Positions 50,478-57,939 of a stretch of DNA of 61,064 nt are shown in pieces. The notes below the pieces were generated by a model. It was not told the DNA's origin, made no database searches, and saw only the letters and a list, made by a program, of their open reading frames with translations. Position 1 is the stretch's first letter, and the number at the start of each line of letters is the position of its first letter. Source of the DNA: Bacteroidia bacterium (GTDB lineage: Bacteria > Bacteroidota > Bacteroidia > J057); contig JAUIKF010000052.1 of assembly GCA_030430575.1 (NCBI GenBank), positions 1 to 61,064 of the forward strand, read 5' to 3'. The position numbers were made by a program, and so were the translations under genes.

Positions 50478-50523
50478 CTTTTGCCATTGCGACTGGGTTT
50501 CAACCCGTCGCAAGAAGGCAAAA
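50478..50523. repeat. TTGCGAC-family palindrome, copy 2
   Basis: TTGCGACTGGGTT and AACCCGTCGCAA pair with one bulged base; the outer arms CTTTTGCC and GGCAAAAG pair after short unpaired stretches. Shares the TTGCGAC stem with 2127-2180 but not its outer arms. Confidence 0.6.
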
Positions 50524-50542
50524 GTCCTTAAAAAGGACTTTT
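50520..50542. terminator. bidirectional terminator
   Basis: AAAAGTCCTT-AAA-AAGGACTTTT, a short stem with A-tract on one side and T-tract on the other, between the convergent genes ending at 50261 and 50573. It fits a factor-independent terminator in both directions. Confidence 0.6.
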
Positions 50543-50572
50543 CGGAGAAGACTCAACTATCGAACGTTCTTA

Positions 50573-53500
50573 CTAATACCTGGCAAAGCGAAACGAGAAT
50601 CGACTTGCTACTTCGGCGTCTTTGATCAGCCGCGCCATGCTCAATTGGTTTAATTGATCGACGCGGGCAGTAGTTTCAGGCGTGGGCGGCTCAGGAGGGT
50701 GCTGATCGTCTTCTTCAATTAATCCCGTCTTTATTTGCATCAAATGACAGAAGGCCGCCCATTCACCCCAAAGTTCTTCCTGCGTCCAGAATTTGCCCTC
50801 AAGGAATGTGCTTCTGGTAGAGATAATCAATTCTTGTAGCGTGGTTGCCTTGATCTGTTCAGGGGTCATGGTCACCCTTTCCTGATCCATTTTTTCAAAA
50901 AACCAAGCCGAAAAATGTGGAAGGCCCGTCACCATACTCAGCAAAAATACCATGGATTCATAGGAGCTAAGCACTTCCTGGTCCTCAGCTTTAGTGGATG
51001 ATTTCCCCCATCTGTCGTGAGATTTGATCAGGCGGCAGGTATTGATAAAGCGCTTCACAGCGCGGGGGCTGTCGCTGAGGATAGGCGTAAGCGTTTTGAT
51101 AAAACGCTTCTCATCGGGCGTGAGCTTCGCTTTGGCAAAGTGGCGGGGGGCCTTCGCCGACTTTTTGGGAGGCTCAGGTGTAGTAGAAACAGGTGCATCC
51201 TCGTTTTCCAACGGTTCCCCTTCGGGAGTTTCATTTGTTTGTGGGATAATGCTTTGAGATTCCTGTTTTTGATCAAGGTTAGAGACAGGAGGTAGCTCAT
51301 CTTCTGCCATTTGTTTTTGCTCAGGCAAATTAACGTTATCCAATAAAGCATCAACTTCTGATTGGGATAATGAATCCGTTGTCTTGGGCGTTTCTGCCTC
51401 CTCAATATCTCCCTTCAACAAATCATCGATATAGTCCAATTTAGCCTGCTGGTTCATGGGTTTGAGGCGGAAGGGGATTTGGAAAATCTTTTCGAGGTAG
51501 TCGTATTGGGTGCCACTTCCGATCAGTCCCCCTTCTTCTGGATGGTCGTCATCTTGGGGAAAAAGGTCATCTACCGCCAAGACCGACGGTCGGAGCATGC
51601 TTCCGTATTGCTTCAACAAGGACTTGGAGATCCAACGGACATCTACACCTACCACTACGACAAACAGCGGAAACGCCAATATCAGGTGGATGGCCTGCAA
51701 GACCTCCACCACCTTGTCCGGTGGGCATCGGTCGAGGTCGTCAATGTATAGGATAATGCGGTCTATCTTATTCTTGGGATTTAGCGCAATTTTTCGAATC
51801 AAAGACTCTTTTTCCCTAATTTTTTCACTTTCATCCATCTGTTCAAAGCGGCTGGTTTGGACCACATCCTTATTGTGGAGGTAATCTGTCAGACGGTTGA
51901 AGTCCTCCCGAATGATGGATACGAGACCGAGGTACCGCTGATATTCATTGCTCCCAATCCGGTTTTCGAGGAAATGAGATAGATGACGCCCCTTTTCAAT
52001 ATCGTCCAGTTCTTCTATGGCTTTGTTGCTATCGAGATCAACCTGGGAGAGCCTTGTATGTAGGTCTTCCTCTTGCTTTATAAGGCTATCATACTTCGAC
52101 TGCAATGCGTCAATTTGAGCATTTATCTGATGGGAAGCTTGGTCTTCTAATTGCTTTCGGGCTGTCTCGAGGGTAGTCAAACCAGCCTTAGCTGTGTCCA
52201 ATATCGTCTCAGCATGCGGGATGACCTTACCCAATAACCCCAGCAGTCCTGTCATGGCAGCCACCACAATAGTGGCAAACTCAACGATCCCACTTCCAAC
52301 CTTCGTGAGGTTCAGGTCATCTACTTTCGTCAGGCCCCACATGGCCAGTAACGGCACCACAATTACAAGCAGCAGTGCCAAAAAGGGTTTCCACCCCTTG
52401 ACTGGGCTAAACGACTTCATGACCATGGCAGTCTGCTTCCAGGTAGAATGATAATCCTTGATGACCTCATCTATTTTCATCCCTCTTTCGATAAGGTCTT
52501 TAGAGGTTTCAGAAAGAGGAGTCATTCCCAGTTTTTCCGAACCTTCCTTGATCATCTTCTTGACAGTATCATCCTCCTGAACTAAGGTTTTGATCGTTTG
52601 GGTGAGGGAAATACCTTCGAGGGAATTCTTAATTTTTTCTTTATCAGTGGTCAACGTCCCTAACTGTTTTTCCAACTCCGCTTTTTCAGACGCCATACGC
52701 CGCCGAGTCGCCTTTGCTTCGGCCTTGATAGCCTCAGTCGTCGCCAGTTTTTCATACAGTTTTATTTCCTCTTTTTCCTCCTCGCTTTTATTGCCTACAT
52801 AGAGGGAGAGTTGAGAAAGGATAAAAGTGATGAGGCTGGCCCATAAGTTACTGTCCATATAGTGCCATGCGTTGAATTCTATTTGGGCGATATTCCTACA
52901 AAAACCAGCCTTTTCCTCTTCTTTGTCAGATACCAAACGCTTATAAATGTGAACTCCATGCCGTTTCTTTTCTGGTTTATCAGACCTTATCTTCTCTAGG
53001 ATGCGGTCACGCTCTTTCAACTTCTTCTCCGCGAGCAAGTGTAAAAAAGCGTCGCTTGCAGTGTCTCCTCCCTCCCTTACCCACTCACGGATGATGGCTT
53101 CAGTCTGATTTTTGGCTTTGGCCATTCGCTGCTCGGGCGTGAGCTTTTTTTGCACCTCTGTGGTAGCATTGGTGATTTCTGCATTAGATAGGGAATCAGT
53201 CTTGTCCGCTTGTGGCACTGTCTCATAGATCAGTTGTTGGACCTGATAGACGCTTTTAGCTTTGCCTTCGAGGACGCCTTTCCGGAGCTTGTCGTATTGA
53301 ACTTCCTCAGACACCATGAGGGATTCCAACGCATCGGCTTGCTGGGCGGGAGATTGTGCCAAAAAGGTTTCTAATGCCTTCTCGGCTTCGGCTTCCAGGT
53401 AATTGTTCACCCCCCCAACTAGTGTATCCACCTCTTCCTTGAGCTTCTCCATGAAAAAACTTTTCCCCGAACCCCAATCGCCAAATAGCCCGATAGAAAG

Positions 53501-53995
53501 CGGTGGTTTCAACTCTTTAGAAGCGACCAATTTGGTGAATGCCCAGACGTCAGGCATGATGCCGAGCTTGTCTTCGCCTTTGTCGGAATCCGAACTGTAG
53601 GAGGCACCGAGGACGGTGTCGATATTGGAAACTGGGGCCTCTGTAACCTCAATATTGGATTTTTCCTGAGGTTCATCTTGCTCAAGAGATGAGGCAGTTT
53701 TTTCTCTTTTTTCAAAAAAGAATTCGCCCCCTCCATCTCCCGCCTCTCGAATACGGCCGCTAATAGGAATCTGTCTGTAATTGCTTGCTGTTGCTTCCTT
53801 TACAAATTGGGCGAGGTCCACAAAAGAAGAATATTCATCTTCATTTTGTTCCAAAAACCTCGTAATCGCTCGCATGAAGGGCGTTCCTTTCCCTGATTCA
53901 CCATCACTAATAGAACTCCCTTGACCTGAAATTAAGGCCCAACGGGAGGGGTTTTCTGAAATGCGCCTTGTATGTTGATCGGGAGGAGCAGCCAT
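50573..53995 (-). CDS. KAP-family P-loop NTPase with N-terminal caspase p10-like segment
   Basis: An 1140-residue protein. Residues ~10-95 (SRWALISGQGSSISDGESGK then GTPFMRAITRFLEQN and IPISGRI) look like the C-terminal half (p10) of a bacterial caspase-like domain, whose first half is encoded by the neighbouring gene. From ~140 on it is a KAP NTPase: Walker A LFGDWGSGKSFFMEKL (~170-185), a long coiled-coil insertion, two membrane helices (FLALLLVIVVPLLAMWGL ~537; VAAMTGLLGLLG ~573), and Walker B IILYIDDLDRCPPDKVVEVL (~750). A Glu/Pro-rich linker precedes the C-terminal helical domain. KAP ATPases are membrane-associated and recurrent in phage-defence loci. It starts 23 bases after the p20-like gene. 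Confidence 0.85.
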   Translation of the reverse strand: MAAPPDQHTRRISENPSRWALISGQGSSISDGESGKGTPFMRAITRFLEQNEDEYSSFVDLAQFVKEATASNYRQIPISGRIREAGDGGGEFFFEKREKTASSLEQDEPQEKSNIEVTEAPVSNIDTVLGASYSSDSDKGEDKLGIMPDVWAFTKLVASKELKPPLSIGLFGDWGSGKSFFMEKLKEEVDTLVGGVNNYLEAEAEKALETFLAQSPAQQADALESLMVSEEVQYDKLRKGVLEGKAKSVYQVQQLIYETVPQADKTDSLSNAEITNATTEVQKKLTPEQRMAKAKNQTEAIIREWVREGGDTASDAFLHLLAEKKLKERDRILEKIRSDKPEKKRHGVHIYKRLVSDKEEEKAGFCRNIAQIEFNAWHYMDSNLWASLITFILSQLSLYVGNKSEEEKEEIKLYEKLATTEAIKAEAKATRRRMASEKAELEKQLGTLTTDKEKIKNSLEGISLTQTIKTLVQEDDTVKKMIKEGSEKLGMTPLSETSKDLIERGMKIDEVIKDYHSTWKQTAMVMKSFSPVKGWKPFLALLLVIVVPLLAMWGLTKVDDLNLTKVGSGIVEFATIVVAAMTGLLGLLGKVIPHAETILDTAKAGLTTLETARKQLEDQASHQINAQIDALQSKYDSLIKQEEDLHTRLSQVDLDSNKAIEELDDIEKGRHLSHFLENRIGSNEYQRYLGLVSIIREDFNRLTDYLHNKDVVQTSRFEQMDESEKIREKESLIRKIALNPKNKIDRIILYIDDLDRCPPDKVVEVLQAIHLILAFPLFVVVVGVDVRWISKSLLKQYGSMLRPSVLAVDDLFPQDDDHPEEGGLIGSGTQYDYLEKIFQIPFRLKPMNQQAKLDYIDDLLKGDIEEAETPKTTDSLSQSEVDALLDNVNLPEQKQMAEDELPPVSNLDQKQESQSIIPQTNETPEGEPLENEDAPVSTTPEPPKKSAKAPRHFAKAKLTPDEKRFIKTLTPILSDSPRAVKRFINTCRLIKSHDRWGKSSTKAEDQEVLSSYESMVFLLSMVTGLPHFSAWFFEKMDQERVTMTPEQIKATTLQELIISTRSTFLEGKFWTQEELWGEWAAFCHLMQIKTGLIEEDDQHPPEPPTPETTARVDQLNQLSMARLIKDAEVASRFSFRFARY

Positions 53996-54018
53996 GGAAT
54001 TATTGTTTATAGGAATGA

Positions 54019-54573
54019 TTATTTTTTGGTTTTGGGCCTTCTTTTTTGCTGATAATCAATGGTGGGATCACTTCGCTGTTTGGAACCAGGTTCTCTACTT
54101 CTCCTTCGAGGCTCTATCAAGAGGGATTCTTGAAAAGCTGCATCAGCAATGATCGCAATATGCTTAGCTTTGCTCGTTTCCATAAAGCGAGTGATTTCGT
54201 CCAAGGGGATTAGGGTGGAACGTTTCTCTATTTCTGCATCCACAGGCACCCAATATCCCCTATCCCCAGAAGGGTCCGTATTTCCATGGCCGATATATAC
54301 CATTAGCAGGTTGTCATCAGCGTCTATTCTGGATGACAATTCATCCAACGCCTTATAGATCGTGTCCCTAGTGGCATCGCTATCATATAACGCATAGACA
54401 TTTTCCATGTCAAAGGTGTATTTCTCCGTTAAAACAGCCATCAACCGTTTTGCATCCAGCACTGCATTGCGGAGGGGAGAAAGGTGAAGATAGGCATTTA
54501 TGGCTATCACTAGGAGAAAGTTTCGGCCTCGTGTGAGGGGTTGGTTTTCCAAATCTGATAGGTTAATGGCCAT
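54019..54573 (-). CDS. caspase p20-like protein lacking the catalytic Cys
   Basis: A 184-residue protein matching the large (p20) half of caspase/metacaspase folds: RNFLLVIAINAYLHLSPLRN, VLDAKRLMAVLTEKYTF, LLMVYIGHGNTD (catalytic His ~96), RGYWVPVDAE and IAIIADAAFQESLL. The family normally has Asp-(Ser/Ala)-Cys-(Phe/Tyr); here the codons are GAT-GCA-GCT-TTT, so the Cys is Ala146. The C-terminus (RRSREPGSKQRSDP ... QQKRRPKTKK) is basic and disordered. The p10 half is at the start of the next gene, 23 bases away. It is probably a pseudo-protease working as a binding or signalling subunit. Confidence 0.82.
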   Translation of the reverse strand: MAINLSDLENQPLTRGRNFLLVIAINAYLHLSPLRNAVLDAKRLMAVLTEKYTFDMENVYALYDSDATRDTIYKALDELSSRIDADDNLLMVYIGHGNTDPSGDRGYWVPVDAEIEKRSTLIPLDEITRFMETSKAKHIAIIADAAFQESLLIEPRRRSREPGSKQRSDPTIDYQQKRRPKTKK

Positions 54574-54599
54574 TTTGGGGATTTTTTGGTGAAAGTAGT

Positions 54600-54715
54600 A
54601 GGTGAAGATAAGGATTTTGGAGAAAAGAATAGGGAAAAGAGAATAGGGAAAAGAGACAAAAAGCTTTTCCCTTCTCCCTTCTCCCTTCTCCCTATTCTCT
54701 CCTCCCTCCTCCCCT
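54600..54715. repeat. GAATAGGGAAAAGA / CTTCTCCCTTCTCCC stutter hairpin
   Basis: Purine-rich words (GAATAGGGAAAAGAGAATAG) and their pyrimidine complements (TTTTCCCTTCTCCCTTCTCC) face each other in the divergent gap, so it can fold back. It lies between the caspase-like gene and the lectin-like gene and probably surrounds both promoters. Confidence 0.6.
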
Positions 54716-54744
54716 AAATCCCAATTTTTCCCTATCTTCCCTTC

Positions 54745-57003
54745 ATGTTTAGGTGCTTATTCCTCTTCTTCCTTGCTTGTCTCTCTTGCTCATGGCTTTT
54801 CGCCCAATTCCAATTAAATGGCAATTCATCTTCCCTCGGCAATGAATGTTATCAGATTACCCCTGCCTCTACTGCCCAAAATGGCTCGATATGGAGTCAG
54901 ACGCAATTGGACCTGAGCAATTCTTTCAACCTCTATATTCGCATGAATTTTGGCTGCTCAGATGGCGGTGCCGATGGGATGGCCTTTGCCTTGCAACAGG
55001 CAGGCTTGAATGCGACAGGGATCAGTGGCGACGGGATCGGTTATGGGGGGATAACTCCTTCCCTTGGGGTCGAATTTGATACCTATCAAAATGGGGGCTT
55101 TGGTGATCCAATAGGCGATCATATCGGGGTATTTAGCAATGGAACTACAGACCACACTTCGCTTGGAAGCCTGGCTGGGCCAGTAGATTTACTCTCTGGT
55201 GGAGGCAATGCAGAGGACTGCAGTTTTCACGATGTACATATCGCATGGGATGCGCCGAATACCACCCTTCGGGTCTATGTCGACTGCAATCTGCGGATTA
55301 CTTACACCGCCAATATCGTCTCGACGATATTTGGAAATAACCCCTCGGTCTACTGGGGCTTCACCGCCAGTACAGGCGCCCTGACCAATGCCCATCAAAT
55401 TTGTATGGAGTATACACCTACCACAAGGAGACTGACAGATACGACGATCTGCAAGGGCGATGTGGCTCCCGTAAGTGTATCACCTGGAAACAGTTTCTCC
55501 TGGACCCCTATTGCTGGAGTCAGCAATCCTTCTATCGGCAATCCTACGTTGTCGCCAGATACGACGTCAACTTATTATGTCACGATCACAGATGTGTGCA
55601 GCTTCGTGTGGACGGATTCCATCATCGTAGAGGTGGCCACTGTAGACGCAGGCCCCAACCAGTTGGTGGGCTTTGGCCAACCGACGATGCTGAATAGCAC
55701 GTATTACGGCCCTCCCGCTGCGCCTAACTGTATGCTGTACCCCGTAAGTACCATCACTTACGCTCCAGTCACGCTTACCTCTCCCACCGCTGTCACGCTA
55801 GGCAATGACCAGGTGAGTGGCGCCATCCCCATTGGCTTTGATTTCGATTTTTTTTGCAATACGTATACCCAGTTATACATTTCTTCCAATGGCTGGCTTT
55901 CCTTTACCCTTCCTGCCAATTCCTTTCCCAATGCTGCTGCCATCCCCTCTGCCAATACGCCCAATGACCTCATCGCATTTTGCTGGGCAGACCTGGATCC
56001 TAGCCAAGCTGGCGGATCTATCCAGTACCAGACGCTAGGCACTTTTCCAAATCGGACATTTGTGTTGGATGTGAATGTACAGCATACGTTCGCATCTTTT
56101 TGTGCGGGAGGAACCTGCCCTGTGACCTTGCAGGTCATTTTGCATGAAAATGACGGCGCCATTGAGATTCATACACGTGACCTAAATCCAGGCTGGTTTG
56201 GGACGATGTCTCAGGGGATAGAGAATGCTACCGGGACACTCAGTACGGTCTATAGTGGCCGCAGTCTAGCGACCTGGACAGCCACGAATGAAGGCCTACG
56301 CTTTGAACCCCAGCCTGCTGCGGTCACTTATTCCTGGACACCTGCTGGCATGCTCAACGACCCTACCTTGGAGGACCCAACGGCCACCGTAAATGTAGAT
56401 ACCTGGTTCTATGTCACCCTTGACAATGGCACTTGCATGCTGACGGATTCTGTGCTGCTGACAATCACTGCTTTGGGGATAGAAATTGTAGATTTTGAGG
56501 CGACAGGGTTAGGGCAAAAGGTGCAGTTGGATTGGGCATTGTCAGAAGTGCTTAAGGACGAACAAATCGTCCTTCGCCACAGCACTGATAATATGGATTA
56601 TCACACAATTGAGACATTTTACACAGCCGACCAAACTACTTTTTCCACTACCCACCATCATCCTTCCAGCGGAGAAAACCATTATCAATTACACTTGATC
56701 GATGTCTCTGGCAATGTACTTGAGACCCAAACTGTCTCTCTTTTTTTAGACCATATTTCTCCGAAATTTTTGCCTAATCCTACCATGGAGCGTACATACC
56801 TCACTTTCTGGCAAGAAAAGGCTGCTAGCATTTCATTGACGGTTTTTGATGTTGCGGGAAAAAAGGTGAAGGCCATCGAACATTCGGCTCCTCAAGGGCA
56901 TAATACCATTGCAGTGGACTTCAATGGACTTCCTGCTGGGCTTTATTTCTATCGTCTAAGACTCGGCGAGGAAGTGTATGAGGGGAAATTGGTGAAGGAA
57001 TGA
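54745..57003 (+). CDS. lectin-like T9SS surface protein
   Basis: A 752-residue exported protein (leader FLFFLACLSCSWLFAQ). Residues ~22-230 are an L-type (legume-like) lectin domain: GADGMAFALQQAG, SLGVEFDTYQN, DHIGVFSNG, HIAWDAPNTTLRVYVDC and YWGFTASTG. An Ig-like segment (FSWTPIAGVSNPSIGNPTLS) follows, then a nidogen-like region (YISSNGWLSFTLP ... IAFCWADLDPS ... EIHTRDLNPG), a fibronectin-like part and a T9SS sorting domain (KFLPNPTMERTYLTFW ... VFDVAGKKVKAI ... PAGLYFYRLRLG). A surface carbohydrate-binding role is likely. Confidence 0.87.
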   Translation: MFRCLFLFFLACLSCSWLFAQFQLNGNSSSLGNECYQITPASTAQNGSIWSQTQLDLSNSFNLYIRMNFGCSDGGADGMAFALQQAGLNATGISGDGIGYGGITPSLGVEFDTYQNGGFGDPIGDHIGVFSNGTTDHTSLGSLAGPVDLLSGGGNAEDCSFHDVHIAWDAPNTTLRVYVDCNLRITYTANIVSTIFGNNPSVYWGFTASTGALTNAHQICMEYTPTTRRLTDTTICKGDVAPVSVSPGNSFSWTPIAGVSNPSIGNPTLSPDTTSTYYVTITDVCSFVWTDSIIVEVATVDAGPNQLVGFGQPTMLNSTYYGPPAAPNCMLYPVSTITYAPVTLTSPTAVTLGNDQVSGAIPIGFDFDFFCNTYTQLYISSNGWLSFTLPANSFPNAAAIPSANTPNDLIAFCWADLDPSQAGGSIQYQTLGTFPNRTFVLDVNVQHTFASFCAGGTCPVTLQVILHENDGAIEIHTRDLNPGWFGTMSQGIENATGTLSTVYSGRSLATWTATNEGLRFEPQPAAVTYSWTPAGMLNDPTLEDPTATVNVDTWFYVTLDNGTCMLTDSVLLTITALGIEIVDFEATGLGQKVQLDWALSEVLKDEQIVLRHSTDNMDYHTIETFYTADQTTFSTTHHHPSSGENHYQLHLIDVSGNVLETQTVSLFLDHISPKFLPNPTMERTYLTFWQEKAASISLTVFDVAGKKVKAIEHSAPQGHNTIAVDFNGLPAGLYFYRLRLGEEVYEGKLVKE

Positions 57004-57026
57004 TATGGGTCGTAGGGGCGTTGATG

Positions 57027-57764
57027 TCAAATCCGTGCCAACATCCCGCCCAAGGCTGTCTTTTTCTCCTTGCTCAAGGAGACTGCATCTCCGCGTACCC
57101 ACACCACCATATCGGAGGTATCAATGCTTTCGAGATGATCTAGGTTGATCACAAAGGAGCGGTGCGTTCGGAAGAAGGTGTCATTGGGGACTTTGGCTTC
57201 CAGCTCGCCCAGGGTCTGGCGAACCGTATGTTTATGGCCGCTCTCCATGAAAATGGTGGAGTACCTTCCATCGGCTTCCATGTAGACGATTTCGGAGAAT
57301 AGCAGTTTGAGGAGTTTTCCTTTAGATCGGACAAAAAAGGAGTTTTCAATTTTACTGGGAGGAGTTTCCAAGGGAGGCATTTCAGGTGCTTGCTTCTTTA
57401 TTTGAAGCTGCCTGAGGGCCAACTCGATATGGAGCTTCAATTGAAAGCGGTCAAAAGGCTTCAGGATATAAGCCAGTGGCATCACGGCAGATGCCCGCTG
57501 AAAGGTGGCATCATCTCGTAGGGAGGTAATGAAAATAACGGGCGTCGCATATTGACGGAATATCGTCGCGGCCAGGTCTATTCCGTCCATTTCCCCTTCA
57601 ATCTGGATGTCCATCAGGACCAGGTCAGGTATATTTTTGTCCACAAGTTGTAAGGCCTTCACAGCATTGTCAGCTACGCCCACCACTTCATGGCCTAGCA
57701 GCTCTACCATCATTTCATGGCTTTGAGCCATCAAGGGTTCGTCTTCTACGATCAGTATTTTCAT
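57027..57764 (-). CDS. LytTR-family response regulator
   Basis: A 245-residue regulator. Receiver domain: MKILIVEDEPLMAQSHEMM, phospho-acceptor in LVLMDIQIEGEMDGIDLA, conserved Thr/Ser region VIFITSLRDD and Lys in AYILKPFDRFQL. LytTR DNA-binding domain: FFVRSKGKLLKLLFSEIVYM, EADGRYSTIF and FFRTHRSFVINLDHLESID. It lies 175 bases downstream of a TPR histidine kinase on the same strand; the two may work together, although LytTR regulators more often pair with LytS kinases. The gap between them holds two palindromes. Confidence 0.93.
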   Translation of the reverse strand: MKILIVEDEPLMAQSHEMMVELLGHEVVGVADNAVKALQLVDKNIPDLVLMDIQIEGEMDGIDLAATIFRQYATPVIFITSLRDDATFQRASAVMPLAYILKPFDRFQLKLHIELALRQLQIKKQAPEMPPLETPPSKIENSFFVRSKGKLLKLLFSEIVYMEADGRYSTIFMESGHKHTVRQTLGELEAKVPNDTFFRTHRSFVINLDHLESIDTSDMVVWVRGDAVSLSKEKKTALGGMLARI

Positions 57765-57798
57765 GTAGTCTATTGTCTTGATCAGCAGATGGTGGCTG

Positions 57799-57834
57799 AA
57801 GACGTAACAGATTGAGGAAAATCTGTTACGTCTT
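57799..57834. repeat. CAGATT-core palindrome, copy 2
   Basis: The arms AAGACGTAACAGATT and AATCTGTTACGTCTT flank the loop GAGGAA. The loop is the reverse complement of TTCCTC-like loops in the other copies, so this copy stands in the opposite orientation. Confidence 0.75.
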
Positions 57835-57844
57835 TGAGGCTACT

Positions 57845-57880
57845 GACACCTAACAGATTTTCTTCAATCTGTTAGGTGTC
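57845..57880. repeat. CAGATT-core palindrome, copy 3
   Basis: The arms GACACCTAACAGATT and AATCTGTTAGGTGTC flank the loop TTCTTC. It lies 10 bases from copy 2, so two complete hairpins stand head to head between the kinase and regulator genes. Confidence 0.75.
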
Positions 57881-57939
57881 TGAGCCACACGTCCCACCCC
57901 AAATTCATCCATTTTCGATGTTGCTGTATTTATTCAAAA

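Larger units (their letters stand above)
50262..50572. other. 311-bp convergent gap with several hairpins
   Basis: Holds at least three inverted repeats before the main terminators: GCGCGGACT ... AGTCCGCGC (50291-50329) and GGCGGATTACG ... CGAAATCCGCC (about 50371-50411). A 105-residue open frame here (50308-50625) runs through these hairpins and into the opposing gene and is not considered real. Confidence 0.55.

Noticed and set aside
50308-50625. 105-codon plus-strand open frame
   Set aside because: It runs through hairpins, the bidirectional terminator and into the end of the opposing KAP gene, with no start context or family character.
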